NCBI RefSeq assembly: GCF_002127325.2 | Contig: NC_035439.2 | Coordinates: 138,881,901-138,945,900 of the forward strand | Source of the DNA: Helianthus annuus | Lineage: Eukaryota; Streptophyta; Magnoliopsida; Asterales; Asteraceae | DNA: 64,000 nucleotides | Direction of reading: 5' to 3' | Shown here: in pieces, positions 45,540-57,359 of the stretch | How the letters are laid out: each line of letters opens with the position of its first letter | Numbering within the stretch: the stretch's first letter is position 1 | Position numbers and translations under genes: made by a program | Notes under the pieces: model-generated | Told to the model about the DNA's origin: nothing | Seen by the model: only the letters and a program-made list of their open reading frames with translations | Database searches by the model: none

Positions 45540-47612
45540 GGGCATGTGTAGTCATAAAGCCCTTTTAGGGGCGTTATGTGACATGTGGCATGCCACGTCA
45601 GCAAGGGGCTTTATGGGGCGTTATGCAATTTAAGGCCGTAGTCATAAAGCCCCTTTGTCATCATTACTCAATTAATTTAATTTTCATTTTTTTAAATAAT
45701 TTATAAGTTTTATAAAATTAAAAAACATTCCATTAAATAAAAAAACACTACATTAAAATTAAAAAAAAAAGTTACAAAAAAAAAAATTACACCTAAAAAA
45801 TAAATTTATTCTTCGGTTTCATTTTCGTTCTCTCCTTCTTCCTCTTCGTTTTCTCCAGCATCCAAACCTACGTCTTCAAAGTTCTCGTCTTCGAATTCCT
45901 CAACCACTTCTTCCTCGGAATCTTCGTCGTGATCACTGTTGAATCGAATTGGGCGAATCGCCCAAGCATGCTCAACCAAATCCGCCTTCAACGTGTTATG
46001 TATTTCTCTAGATCGCAATAGTTGAGCATTTGCGAGTCTCTCTTCCATTGTCGCTTGGGTTCCTTCGACCAAATCTTCGGGAATATAGTTTTGGCATATC
46101 GCTCTTCCATCATCCTCAATGATCATATTATGCAAAATGATGCAAGCATACATGGCCATTCGTATTCTATCCTTATGCCACAGGCGACAAGGATTTCTAA
46201 CAAAATGCCATCGTTGCTGTAGAACCCCAAAACACCTCTCGATATCCTTTCTCGAAGACTCTTGTAATTTTTTAAAATACTTTCTTTTTTCATCGAAAGT
46301 TTCAGAAAACGTTTTAACAATAATCGAATACTCAGGGTAGATACCATCGGCCAAGTAGTAGCCATGCTCGTAATCGTTCCCGTTTGCATGAAAACCGGCC
46401 TTTGGTATAGTTCCAGAAATGTAGCCCTCTATTAATGGTGAAGCCTCTAACGTATTAATATCGTTAAAACACCCGGCTACACCAAAGAAGGCCGACCAAA
46501 CCCAAAGGTCGTATGACGCAACACCTTGTAATACCAATGTTGGCCCTTTTTGATCACCCCGTGTGTGTTGACCTCGCCATGCGGTTGGACAATTATACCA
46601 ACGCCATTGACGACAATCCAAGCTACCAATCATGCCGGGTATTCCATGCTTTTCTAGATGCACCTCATATATTTTTTGAAGGTCGTTCCAAGTGGGGTTT
46701 CTCAAATAACGTTTTCCATATAACTGGCATATTCCTAAAATATAATTTAATATTCAAAAGTTTTACTAATAAGCTACTAAAAAATAAATATATAAAAGTA
46801 AATAAATAAAAGACAATAAAAATTACCATAGCAAAAATGTTCCAAGCAATCTCGGGTTGTTTTCTCCGCCATCTTCAAATACTCGTCGTTGATGTCGTAC
46901 GTGTTTCCATATGATAATACGCGTAAGGCGGATGTGACCTTTTGAATTGAGGTGAAGCCTAGATATCCTCGTGCGTCCATTCTTTGCTTAAAGAAATCAT
47001 ACCTATTTTCCAAGTCATTATTAACGCGCAAAAATAACCTTTGGCTCATCCGAAAACGTCGTCTAAAAACATTCGGTCCGTGAACCGGTGTCGCATCAAA
47101 ATAGTCTTTCATCAAACGCTCGTTCGCGGCTTCACGATCTCGCAAGATATAGGTGCGTCGCAAGATGGGTCGTGGAGGGGGAGTAGGCCGAATGTGCTCA
47201 AATGCTTGTAGCACAAAAGTACATGCACTCGTAACCGCTTCTTCCTCGGCCGCGTCTTCGTCAGGCGAAAAAAATTTTCGGTGAATTTCGGTGAAAGAGT
47301 CTTCCGACGGGGAACCCATTTTTTTTAATAAGGTGAGACTAGCTTTTTTAAAAATATATAGAGAATGAGAATGAGAATGTATTGAGTTGTAAAAAAAAAT
47401 GGAAGAATAGGAGGGTATTTATAGTGTGAAAACTTTAAAAAATTGATTTTTTTTTTTTACATATGACCGTTGTTAAACGGTCAAAAAATACAAATCACCA
47501 ACACATGGTGCCGCTATAATTTTCACGCCGTTTCTTTTTTTTTTTGGGCATAGCGCCCATCGTTTTGGTGTTGATGGCGCCATGTAGGCGCTATGGCTCA
47601 TCTTCGCGCCCC
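45540..47612 (-). mobile_element. PIF/Harbinger DNA transposon with transposase
   Basis: The left end starts GGGCATGTGTAGTCATAAAG after TAA, fitting the 3-bp TWA target of Harbinger elements. The right end near 47612 (reverse complement GGGGCGCGAAGATGAGCC...) is only loosely similar to it and no TAA follows directly, so the right limit is uncertain. Several sub-copies of GTCATAAAGCCCC lie just inside the left end. Only the transposase is present; the Myb-like second ORF usual in plant PIF elements is not seen. Confidence 0.7.
45806..47319 (-). CDS. PIF/Harbinger transposase, two exons, 473 aa
   Basis: Exon 1 is 47319-46827 and exon 2 is 46734-45806, with a 92-bp intron 46826-46735. On the minus strand the donor is ATG|GTAATT and the acceptor is ATTTTAG|GA, joining in phase 1 at a glycine codon so the conserved Q-L-Y-G-K-R-Y-L block is restored. 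The family is the plant transposon/HARBI1-like DDE nuclease. Exon 1 holds the helix-turn-helix-like N-terminal half (F-R-R-R-F-R-M-S; the A-R-G-Y-L-G-F-T block). Exon 2 holds catalytic D in G-S-L-D-C, D in L-A-D-G-I-Y-P and E in R-K-D-I-E-R-C-F-G-V-L, the last two 35 residues apart, plus H-N-M-I-I-E-D. An acidic Glu/Asp-rich tail ends the protein. No stop or frameshift seen, so it may be active or recently so. Confidence 0.85.
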
Positions 47613-48385
47613 AGTACGTATTACCTAAGCACGGAGTCACGGACGCAATGAACTCAAAAACATGAGATAAGAGACAAACAATCTCCTTTAAATTCAGGTT
47701 TAATCAATTATTTATGATACTTATAACTTCACTTGTAGCCCAAGATCAAAGCCCACAACTAATTTAGCAATACATTTTCTTTTTGAATGTAGCCCACCAA
47801 CAAAACCAAATCCAATGGTTACGGTATAAACCAAAAACAAATACTAAAGTAAAAGCAAAAGTAAAAGCAACATATACTAAAACAATCCTATCCCAAAAAC
47901 CGTGAAAACATATCCTAGCACTTACAAAAGTAAAAGCAACATATACTAAAACAATACATACGTAAAAGTAGCACTTATATTAGCACATGTAAATTAAACA
48001 AGATAATTGATTTTAGCATATATGTGTATTATATTAGTACTTTTCTTTGTGGAGAATTATATCAGCAACACCAACACAGAAAACAAAAGGAGGATCCAAA
48101 AAAAGAATTAATTGCTCGTTATCATAATTATAAGGAATTCAATATAATTGATACTATTTAGGTTATTATTTTACCCCTTTTCTATATTTGGTCGGATGTC
48201 ACATGACACTTTTATTTTTAATGGTTCTTATATTTTTAGACGAAACGTGGTTTGTATTTGATCCTACTCTCATATTGGCATACTCCCACGTGTTCAACAA
48301 TGTTTTCTTGTTGATGTCTTTGTTTAATCGCGTTTTGTTTTAACTCGTATTAAAACATCAATGTGAAACAAATGGAATGTTTTAG
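47613..48385. other. Intergenic, nothing recognised
   Basis: AT-rich. A duplicated segment around AAAGTAAAAGCAACATATACTAAAACAAT occurs twice (about 47863 and 47925). No gene found. Confidence 0.5.
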
Positions 48386-48684
48386 CAGGGTCGGCCATGA
48401 GAATTCATGTACCCTGTTCAAGATCGAAATAAAATGCCCTTAGGCCTTAACGAAATTCGGTATTGGGCTCATTAAAGGTTTAAACCTAATGGCAATTGAC
48501 TAATAACTAATCTAAACCATAAAAATAGTTTTGTAAGTGGGCCAATGTTGGTGTTTATATGAGTATATCCTATTAATTTTTTTATTTTTACATTTACATA
48601 TCGGGATTTATTTTAAATAACGTGCCCTTCGAAGTATCGGGCCTGGCCGGTGGTCCTCCTCGCCCACCCTAAAGGCCGGCCATG
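48386..48684 (+). mobile_element. hAT-type MITE 1 (299 bp)
   Basis: Ends CAGGGTCGGCC and GGCCGGCCATG, near-inverted and of the CAGGGCCGGCC type common in plant hAT MITEs. They are flanked by a perfect 8-bp duplication TGTTTTAG (48378-48385 and 48685-48692). No coding capacity. Confidence 0.85.
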
Positions 48685-48744
48685 TGTTTTAGCTTGTTTC
48701 GAACTTCAACCTACGTAAAAATTAAAAAAAAAAAATTAAATGAG

Positions 48745-48772
48745 TATATATATATATATATATATATATATA
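48745..48772. repeat. (TA)14 microsatellite
   Basis: Uninterrupted TA dinucleotides between the two hAT MITEs. Confidence 0.97.
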
Positions 48773-48823
48773 ACAAAATCAATGTATCTACTAAATATTA
48801 TGATGAGACAGGACTAATGTAGA

Positions 48824-49197
48824 CAGAGTTGTCTCTGAAAATTCTGATGTCTAATGCGACTATTAAAAATGAGCCTCTATAATATAAGCACATATTTATA
48901 TAAAAATTCAATAATAAGACGATAATTGTGATAACAATAAACAATGCGTTAAAATGGGTAAATGATAATTGAGTTTAGATGAGCCAAGCTAAAAAGGTTA
49001 AGGTTATTGAGTTTTAAGAGTTTGATTAATTTAGTTAGTTTTTTTTTTCTAAAAAAATAATAGGTTTTAACTTCGTAGACTTTTGTTTTAAAATAGTTTT
49101 ATATTTAGAATATATATAAAAAATTTAAATTTTTGAGCCCTTAAAAAATTGAGCCTTGTCTGGTCACACCACCCGCGCCCCTCTAGATCCAACCATA
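48824..49197 (+). mobile_element. hAT-type MITE 2 (374 bp), decayed ends
   Basis: Starts CAGAGTTGTCTCTGAAAATTC. The right end is only partly complementary to it (about 10 of 15 positions), but both sides carry a perfect 8-bp duplication AATGTAGA (48816-48823 and 49198-49205), the hAT signature length. Confidence 0.7.
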
Positions 49198-49205
49198 AAT
49201 GTAGA

Positions 49206-50171
49206 ATGCACTTATCACGTTTCATTCTTTTAAGTAACTAGTAAACTCCAAAAATGATGATTCTTGGCCACATATATCATGGTCGACGACTAACCAACAC
49301 AAACATACTATCCTTGATGGAAGCGCATTTCCTCCAAAGATTGTCTCTTTTGTCCTCCGATGTTTGGACCTTTTTGATTGATTCCGGCACTTGTCAACCT
49401 TAACAACTTTGTGTGGATCATTTAGCAACTCATCAAGGTGAGTACATAGACCTTATTACCTTTTTTTGGGATCATACATATGTTGCACACTTTTTGCTTA
49501 AACATTTATGCAATTTATTACTTCATGCCTTATGTGATCACTACTTGCTTTTATATGAAACTGGTTGGTTTGCTTAAACGCATGCATTCATTAATTTTGG
49601 CCAAATCGTCTGGTAGTATATTATAGCGCTATAGGTGTGATGACTCATCTCCACTTCCATTTGGTTTTGCTCATTGCACATTTTCTCAACATGTTTGCTC
49701 TGTGAGAAGTTGAGGATGATAGAATTCGTTAAACATGTCAGCTTAGGTTTGAATGTGTTCTCAGTGACCCATACTTGTTAAATGCAATTTGCTTAGTGCT
49801 CCACTTATACCATATGAATTATACATTAGATTTTTGATACTTGCTTTTGCTATAAAACCTATGTTGCTCGCCAACTTCTTTGAAGTTGACCCTTGATTTT
49901 GCATATGTTTCAGGTGGTAACATTTGATGATAACTCGAAGCTTTCTATCACATAGGATCATGGAATTCTTTTGCCTTAGTTAAATTCTAACACAATTATT
50001 ATGTTTTTCTTTGGACAAGTTGCTTGGTTTGGTTGTTTTGTTAGTTGGATTTGGTTGTTGAACATGAAATTTGAATTAATATTATATTTGAACTTTTATT
50101 AGTGCTATGTGCTATTGAACAATCTTGTGTCGTGATGCCCAAATGTTTTCGTCGTGGGTTGGGGTGTTACA
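49206..50171 (+). repeat. LTR fragment (Ty3/gypsy-like), left limit unknown
   Basis: Ends GGGGTGTTACA at 50171 like the LTRs of Y and Z. It contains CAAG|GTGAGTA (GT at 49439), similar to donor-like sites in the Y and Z LTRs. No start, primer site or polypurine tract seen, so this is a remnant; a solo LTR is possible. Confidence 0.45.
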
Positions 50172-50383
50172 CGCATTAAGTGTCTGCTGAAGTGTCAACG
50201 ATTGGTGTTTGTCCACCGTGTAGCCATTATAATTAATGTCCGAACTTCCGACATGATACTTCAATTGGACTTATTATTGTTCCGGCCAAAACTAAACTAC
50301 AAAAATAAATTAAAAACCTTGAAATGATTTTGAAAATGTTGGAAGATCGTTTGTTTAACGACATACATACAACTACACTCATA
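50172..50383. other. Short unassigned region before the KAB1-like pseudogene
   Basis: No feature recognised. Confidence 0.4.
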
Positions 50384-50840
50384 ATGAACGGTTTTGGGAA
50401 ATTATCTTTCAAGGTATCCGCACTATCATATGGGTCCCTTACTCTCCATCGGCCACATAGAGACGCCAAGCTCATTCTGCAATGCTATTATAACCAAGGT
50501 GTGAATTAGTAATGGGAATGGCCATCAAAGATCTTCGATGGAAACGTTCTGACTTGTGTTTGCTACTCACATCTTGACTCAAAGACTTTATCAATCGAGA
50601 TGCTTCAGCTCGAGAACTTGGATTTGGTATACTTCAATTAACTGGATTCGACCAAACTAAACTAATTGAAGAAACTGTGTGTGCAATGAATTTCCTCATC
50701 GATCACAACTTGGCTTACTACTGGGGGCCTTTGATTGGAAAGACGAGCAAATTAAGAAGGCGTGTGACATTGCCAAAGACCTTGATCTTATTGGACCAGT
50801 TGTAGCTCACTCAAGTTATAATATACCTTATAACTATTAG
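50384..50840 (+). pseudogene. Decayed KAB1-like potassium channel beta-subunit (aldo-keto reductase family)
   Basis: Several collinear blocks spread over the forward frames resemble plant KAB1. In order they are an N-terminal M-N-G-F-G-K-L-S-F-K-V-S-A-L-S-Y-G block (50384 on), D-A-K-L-I-L-Q-C-Y-Y-N-Q-G-V-N (ends 50506), M-G-M-A-I-K-D-L-R-W-K-R-S-D (50513 on), L-E-N-L-D-L-V-Y-F (about 50613-50639), I-E-E-T-V-C-A-M-N-F-L-I-D then A-Y-Y-W-G (about 50665-50725), and D-E-Q-I-K-K-A-C then L-D-L-I-G-P-V-V (about 50740-50805). Active KAB proteins bind NADPH and associate with K+ channel alpha subunits. Here there are stops (first TAG 50507-50509), at least two frame changes, a missing block after G-V-N that should hold the catalytic Tyr region, and no C-terminal half. 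The blocks follow each other without intron-sized gaps, which suggests a retrocopy. The comparison is from memory of the family. Confidence 0.75.
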
Positions 50841-51628
50841 GTAACAAAACAATGCATTACATATAGGGGTGTGTAAACACTGCTTTTTTATCCCAAGAAC
50901 CGCTAGAAACCGAACCACCTTATTGTTTATAGGTTCATATCCCGGTTCGTAAGTTTTATGTTAATCGGTACCTTCCAAGGCATTGAAGAAACCGATTAAA
51001 CCGGGTAGTTTAAATTTATTCAAAATTACTTTATGCTTCATGTTAAACTAAAATGGTGCCCATGTGTTCCGCATAGCTGTCAATAGCTAATAGCGGTAAA
51101 TAGCGACAAAGTACATATATGCTATGTAGCGATAGCGAGGAAATAGTGTCCGCTATTTCATGTTTAGCGAGCAGTAATAAATAAACAATCACATGCTAGC
51201 AATGGTTTTTATATACAAAGGGGAGTAGTCTAGTACAGTTTAAGGATGAGATTCAGTACAGTAATCACACCTGTACTAAAAAAATGATGCCAAATTTGAA
51301 CAAAACTCGGTACCGAGTACCATACCAAATATATTGGTACGATATGGGTATCAAAACTGATATTTCGGTATGGTAACCGCTTTAGTACCAGTTGTACCAC
51401 TTTGTTTTTTATTCTTCGAACGTTCCATTGATCTTGGTACGAGTCCTCATATAGGTACCGAGTACCAACAAGGTAAGGGTATCAAATATGCTAAATCAGT
51501 ACGTGTACTGGTATTAAAGAAACCATAATACCAAAACCATATGATAAAATTCGAAAATAAAGCATAATATAAAGTTCAGTACTAGTACTTTTTTTACCGA
51601 AAAAGTATGGATACCCAAGGTGCCGAAT
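50841..51628. other. Low-copy-looking region with GTACC-rich repeat
   Basis: No gene. 50890-51015 is rich in ACCGA/CCGGT words; 51065-51180 has repeated AATAGC/TAGCGA words; 51230-51610 has many GTACC/GGTAC words (TACCGAGTACC, GGTACGAGT and others). These look like decayed short repeats or MITE remains. Confidence 0.45.
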
Positions 51629-54600
51629 TGTCACACCCCGATTTCCACGTGTCTCACCAGTGGGCCCTGTGGGGGATTACCGTGACGATGTTGGCAACAA
51701 TATAGTCAAACCACACAATTATATAAATGCACAACGGAAGCTTAAAGATAAATATATACTTCAACCTCTGGTTGTAATATCAAATGTATTACAGAAGTCG
51801 AATGTATCCACAGCGGATCAAAATAATAATAAAAATATTGTTCATTCAGATTCGGCATCGAGTTTGCGAGACTATTCGTGATGCTTAGGAAGCTAATACC
51901 AGCCCATTTCGTATAGTACCTGCACTTAATCTTTTTGGGGAAAATACGTCAGTTTACACTGGTAAATACATTCAACTGACACATTTGAAAATGTTTATTA
52001 AAATTGATTTGAATGCACAAGGCACAAACTCTTTTATAACTTGGGAAAATTATTAAAATCTTGTGAACGTTTTACATGTTCTTTTATGCGTTCAGTAGCC
52101 CGGGTCATACCGGGTTAAAGATTTATAGACACACCACATTGCGTAAAACCGTAGTATAAAAACCAACGGCTACGTCTTTTAATTTAATGTCGACAATATA
52201 TACCGGGTGTACGCCTACACCGGGATGTCGATGGTCGTGGCCATTTCGTAAAATGATGCCAAGGATATCCGGGACAACGGTCATTAAACCCCCCAAAGGC
52301 TTTTAAGAAACAAAACTGTTTAAATGAGCCGATCATATTATTTAATTAACCACCTAAGCGATGGAAAATATAATGCTCAATCAAGCGGTATTAACATACC
52401 GTAACCCAAGCCCGTATAGGGGAAATAAGTTAAAGTATTTACCTTTGCAAGTATATATCCTTAGTTCGACTAAATCGCCGATAGCTTTTACCGGGGCTCC
52501 TAATCTGGAACGAAGGTTTTAATTAACCTCTTAGAATCCTAACGGGTCCTTATATTAGCCGTAGCCTAGACCGGTTGGTTCCGATATATATAGATATGGT
52601 TTAATCGCGCGAAAAGGCGAAAACCGAGAATGGAGTGTGATTCTGACCCAATAAGTTTAGAGACTTGTTTTATATGGGTTTATGGTTCACACTCTGGAAT
52701 TTGGGGTTCAAATATTATAATTTGACCCGTATCGGCTAATTTATGAAAACTAGTTTCATAAGCCGAACCGTGCGCGCAATAGGCGAAATGGTTAACCATG
52801 AGAGTCTTACGCTTATTTCCCAAGTTAATATGCCTTAAAGAGGTTGTGGTATCAGTAGGATACCATCCGTGATGCCCGTAACGAGTTTAAGTTAATATTA
52901 CGCCCCGTAGGGGTTTTTCGGTCATTTTAAAGTCTTTTAAAGGGCTTTTCGAGTTCTACAGGAAATCTGAGTTTCCCGAACAGTTTATAAAGTCTAAAAT
53001 ACTTTATTTATTATTTAAAATCAGTAGCAACTGGAATCGGGTCAAAAGACCTTGTAGAACTCATGTTTTGGCCGAAAAGGGCATATTCGGTATTTACCGA
53101 ACCGTAGCCATAACCGCAGGTTATGAGCGAGGTAAAAATTATTAAAAATCTTTAAAATTCCCAAAATATTATTTTAATACAGTGGGTAAAAGTTTTGGTG
53201 ACGAAATCTTGGTTTAGATAGGCGTTATGCTAATCGCGCCGTTTATTACTAAAGTTTACTTTAAATGCGCCATTTAGCATAACTCTCATTCTAGACCTCG
53301 GATTGACGTGAAACTTTAAGGACATGCTTATAATTTAATAAGCAAGGTTCTGGTCCGTTCACGTGTCCGAAATACTCGTTTTATTTTCAAAATGGCGTTA
53401 CGGTCAACTTTTAGGCGATTAACGGAAATGCGTAAAAGACTCGGATAACTCATGAACCGATCACAGAGGTTTATACCATCATGTAACCTGGTCCTAAGAG
53501 AGTCCTAAGGTATGTCTATACCTCACTAAAACGGGTCAGAACTGAAGTCAATGCAAAAGTCAAACTTTTGCGACATTCGGCTCCGAACCGGTTCAATATA
53601 GCAAATGATCGATTCAAACGAGCGCAAACAAGTTTATATACTTAATATCATATTTTATGAGTGTCAAAACAGGTTTCTTAGTATGTACATTACAGATTAT
53701 GCATAAATCGCTAAAATAGCTTTCTGTTGACTTTTTAAGTGCGCGTTTGACTCGATATTTGACATAGTTAGAGTGGTGATCAGGGGGAACCCTTTTAGGG
53801 GTTTATTACCCACATAAATACCAACTCAAAACCACTTTTGATTCGTCATAAGACTGAACCATTTGCAAGTTATTGTAATGACAACCGTTAGTTACGACGG
53901 TTGTGTTTATAAGCTATAACTATGGAAATGCAAGACCATATTGATTGTGAACGACTTACAGAAGTTGTTTCTTGCTTATAGAGCAGAGATGGATGCTTGG
54001 GAGCTCTTAGAATGATCAGAGATGTGTGTTTGAGGTGTGGTGAACATATGCTCACAAGTATGCTATTTATAGCCAAAGAAAGCACCTAAGATCATCACAA
54101 CTCAGTCTACATTTGATCATGGATCATGGGCAGGTGTCCCTAAGTGATATGGGTCAAGTGTAGGGTGCACATGCCTCATTCATTGGTGTTTTGATCGTTC
54201 AAAGGCTCCAAAAGGCAAGTAGTTACAACTTTCTGCATCTGGGCGTTTTACGCGGCCCGCATGGGAGTTCCATGCTTGTTTAATGCGGGTCGCCTGGGAT
54301 TCAAATAACAGGCGCGTAAAACAGGAGGCTCGCGGCCCGCCTACACTTAGGCTATTACTTAACGCGGGTCGCGAGAGGCTTGGTTTCCAGAAATTTTAAA
54401 TCTTTTGAAATGATTATCAGAATCTGGTAATTAATAACGAAATCTTTCGTAATGATTTACCTTACCTTTCGGGTTTGAAGGGGTAACTTTGCGGTTTGGC
54501 CCTCGGTTAATTACAACTAAGGACCTCGTGTTATTTACCCGCGTTATTAAATCCCCGGTTAGTTTATTAATTATTCAGAAAGACTTAACTTTCATTATTG

Positions 54601-55017
54601 ACGCTTTTAACCCTTCTTCTACGAATTCGATCGTAACTTTCTCGTTTCATAACGAAACTTCGCGAAATTTATATATTATATTTTAGTGAGTGTATAATAC
54701 CGTTACAAGCCTTGGGAACGTCAAAGGGTCACTCAGAGGTATAATTAAACATGTTGACACAGTTAACCCCTGTAGCTCGTAATCTCTCACTTTCTTCTGC
54801 GTTTCGCTCCCGTACGATCTATGATTCATTCGTTTGAAGGTTCAAGCATTATTTAGGGTTACTATACAGTATATTTACCCTTGTTGACATTTATAACCCT
54901 CGAATTTACATACTTTCAAGGTTTGTCAAAATTAGTCCTTTATTTAATATCAATGCCACGTGTAAACAAATGACACGTGTTAGCACATTATTGGACACAA
55001 AAAATCGAGGTGTTACA
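51629..55017 (-). repeat. E3 3' LTR (3389 bp)
   Basis: TGTCACACC to GGTGTTACA. Marks in element order are paired G-box (54956-54981), palindromes (54251-54372), TATA (54063-54071) and donor-like AGGTAAATA (52442). It is more diverged from the E1 and E2 LTRs than those are from each other. Confidence 0.96.
54063..54071 (-). promoter_or_regulatory. TATA box of E3 LTR
   Basis: TATAAATAG on the minus strand, about 180 bp downstream of the palindrome group. Confidence 0.65.
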
Positions 55018-55034
55018 TCCTCACCCCCTTAAAA
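55018..55034 (-). promoter_or_regulatory. E3 polypurine tract
   Basis: The minus strand reads TTTTAAGGGGGTGAGGA directly against the 3' LTR boundary. Confidence 0.92.
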
Positions 55035-55052
55035 TAAATCTCGACCCGAGAT

Positions 55053-57359
55053 TTACTCAAATAAATAGGGGTACTTTTCTTTCATTGTGTCTTCGACTTC
55101 CCACGTATATTCGGGACCTCTACGAGCATCCCATTTGACTTTTACAATCGGTACGTGTTTTCTTCGAAGCTTCTTCACCTGTCGATCTTCAATCGACAAA
55201 GGTTTTTCTATAAATTTTAAGCTCTCATCTATATGCACATCTGTGTGTGGAATCACCAATGATTCATCGGCGAAGCACTTTTTGAGATTGCAGATGTGGA
55301 ACACATTGTGAATTCCACTGAGCTCTTCAGGCAAGTTCAACTTATAGGCGACTGACCCGACCCGTTCAATGACCTCAAAAGGTCCTATGTATCTCGGACT
55401 CAGTTTGCCTTTCTTGCCGAAACGCATCACCCCTTTCCAGGGTGATACCTTAAGCAACACTTTTTCACCTACTTCGAAGTGAAGATCCTTACGTTTTGGA
55501 TCAGCGTAGCTTTTCTGCCTATCGCGGGCAGCCTTGAGACGTTCCCGGATCTGGACAATATTGTCCGTTGTCTGGAAAACAATCTCTGGTCCTGATAATT
55601 GGACCTCTCCTACTTCCGCCCAACAAACAGGCGATCTACATTTCCTACCGTATAATGCCTCGAAAGGCGCAGCCTTTATGCTGGTGTGGTAGCTATTATT
55701 GTAGGAGAATTCGATTAGGGGTAGGTTCTTATCCCAGTTACCACCTAAATCGATCGCACACGCACGTAGCATGTCTTCTAGCGTTTGGATAGTGCGCTCA
55801 CTTTGACCGTCCGTCTGTGGATGGTAAGCCGTACTAAAGTTTAAACGCGTGCCCAAAGATTGCTGGAAACTCTTCCAGAAGTGAGACGTGTACCTGGTAT
55901 CCCTGTCGGAGATAATAGTCACAGGTATGCCGTGTAAAGCTACAATCTTATCAACATACAGTTGGGCTAACATATCGGAGCTATATGTCTCCTTGATGGG
56001 TAGAAAATGAGCTGATTTAGTCAGCCTATCGACTATGACCCATATTGTATCGTTTCCCTTCCTGGTTTTGGGTAACTTGGTTATGAAGTCCATAGTTACG
56101 CATTCCCACTTCCACTCGGGAAGTTCAGGCTGTTGTAGCAAGCCAGACGGCTTTTGGTGCTCGGCTTTGACTTGAGCACAAGTCAAGCACTTTGCTACAT
56201 GGGCGGCCACAGACTTTTTCAAGCCTATCCACCAGTAGTTTGCCTTTAAATCTTGATACATCTTGTCTGCTCCAGGATGGACTGAGTATTTGGAACTATG
56301 GGCTTCCTGGAGGATAACATCTCGTAGTCCTCCATAGATCGGAACCCATATACGTCCGTTCAGTCTAAGGATTCCATCCTTGCTAAGAGTCAACTGCTCC
56401 TCAGTTACTCCTAACTTTTCAATAGGATAATTAGCTTCCAACACAGCCTCTCGCTGTGCAGCTAAAATCCTTTCAATTAAATTGTTCTTGACCTCAATGC
56501 TTTTGGCATTGATTCGAATAGGTTTTACCCTTTCTTTCCTGCTTAAGGCATCAGCAACCACATTCGCTTTGCCGGGATGGTACCTGATCTCGCAATCATA
56601 GTCATTCAAGGTTTCCATCCAACGGCGCTGCCTCATGTTCAACTCCTTCTGGTTGAACAGGTGCTGGAGGCTTTTGTGATCAGAATAAATCACAAATTTA
56701 ATACCATAAAGGTAATGCCTCCACAATTTTAGTGCAAATACAACGGCACCCAACTCCAAGTCGTGGGTGGTGTAATTCTTTTCGTGCACCTTTAATTGTC
56801 TTGAAGCGTAGGCAATCACCTTGCCCTTCTGCATAAGCACACACCCCATACCCGTGTGTGATGCATCGCAGTAAACTACGAATTCTTCTGTACCCTCAGG
56901 TAAGGTCAACACAGGTGCGTTGCTCAGCTTTTGCTTCAGTATTTCGAAGGACTCTTGCTGCTTTGGGCCCCAAATAAACTTTTCTTTCTTCTTGGTCAGG
57001 GAAGTCAAGGGCGCAGCAATCCTCGAAAAATTTTCAATGAACCTCCTGTAGTATCCTGCTAACCCCAGGAAACTACGGATTTCGGTAGGCGTCTTTGGCT
57101 CTTGCCAGTTCGTGACTGCCTCTACCTTAGCGGGATCCACTTGGATAGCACGCTCACTCACAACGTGACCTAAAAACTGAACCTCTCGTAGCCAGAATTC
57201 ACACTTCGAGAATTTGGCGTAGAGTTTCTCACGCTGTAGTAATTCGAGAATGCAACGGAGGTGCTTCTCGTGGTCAGCTTGGTTCTTGGAATATATAAGG
57301 ATATCGTCGATGAAGACTATAACAAATTTGTCCAAATACGGCTTGCAGACGCGATTCAT
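55053..57359 (-). CDS. E3 RT end-RNase H-integrase-chromodomain segment (768 aa)
   Basis: Begins in the RT palm with the FIDD box (residues 16-19). Then come RT thumb and connection; RNase H (about 150-275) with D in Y-C-D-A-S, E in T-H-D-L-E-L and D in Y-S-D-H-K-S; the A-D-A-L-S-R linker; the integrase H-H-C-C domain (about 350-405); the DDE core with D in T-M-D-F, D in I-S-D-R-D and E in G-Q-S-E-R-T; the GPY/F-like region (Y-I-G-P-F-E-V-I); and a C-terminal chromodomain with V-K-V-K-W and Y-T-W-E-V-E-D (about 720-765). The chromodomain places the element in the chromoviruses and would target integration to modified histone H3. The first Met is internal to RT, created by the upstream frameshift, not a start. 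Confidence 0.92.
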   Translation of the reverse strand: MNRVCKPYLDKFVIVFIDDILIYSKNQADHEKHLRCILELLQREKLYAKFSKCEFWLREVQFLGHVVSERAIQVDPAKVEAVTNWQEPKTPTEIRSFLGLAGYYRRFIENFSRIAAPLTSLTKKKEKFIWGPKQQESFEILKQKLSNAPVLTLPEGTEEFVVYCDASHTGMGCVLMQKGKVIAYASRQLKVHEKNYTTHDLELGAVVFALKLWRHYLYGIKFVIYSDHKSLQHLFNQKELNMRQRRWMETLNDYDCEIRYHPGKANVVADALSRKERVKPIRINAKSIEVKNNLIERILAAQREAVLEANYPIEKLGVTEEQLTLSKDGILRLNGRIWVPIYGGLRDVILQEAHSSKYSVHPGADKMYQDLKANYWWIGLKKSVAAHVAKCLTCAQVKAEHQKPSGLLQQPELPEWKWECVTMDFITKLPKTRKGNDTIWVIVDRLTKSAHFLPIKETYSSDMLAQLYVDKIVALHGIPVTIISDRDTRYTSHFWKSFQQSLGTRLNFSTAYHPQTDGQSERTIQTLEDMLRACAIDLGGNWDKNLPLIEFSYNNSYHTSIKAAPFEALYGRKCRSPVCWAEVGEVQLSGPEIVFQTTDNIVQIRERLKAARDRQKSYADPKRKDLHFEVGEKVLLKVSPWKGVMRFGKKGKLSPRYIGPFEVIERVGSVAYKLNLPEELSGIHNVFHICNLKKCFADESLVIPHTDVHIDESLKFIEKPLSIEDRQVKKLRRKHVPIVKVKWDARRGPEYTWEVEDTMKEKYPYLFE

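Noticed and set aside
45540..45660. Separate Tourist MITE at the left end of the Harbinger element
   Set aside because: GTCATAAAGCCC recurs several times, but I could not define two ends with TWA duplications, so I treat it as the repetitive end of the Harbinger element.
49206..50171. Functional gene in the region between hAT MITE 2 and the KAB1-like copy
   Set aside because: ORFs are short and unlike anything. The GGGGTGTTACA end and donor-like site fit an LTR remnant.
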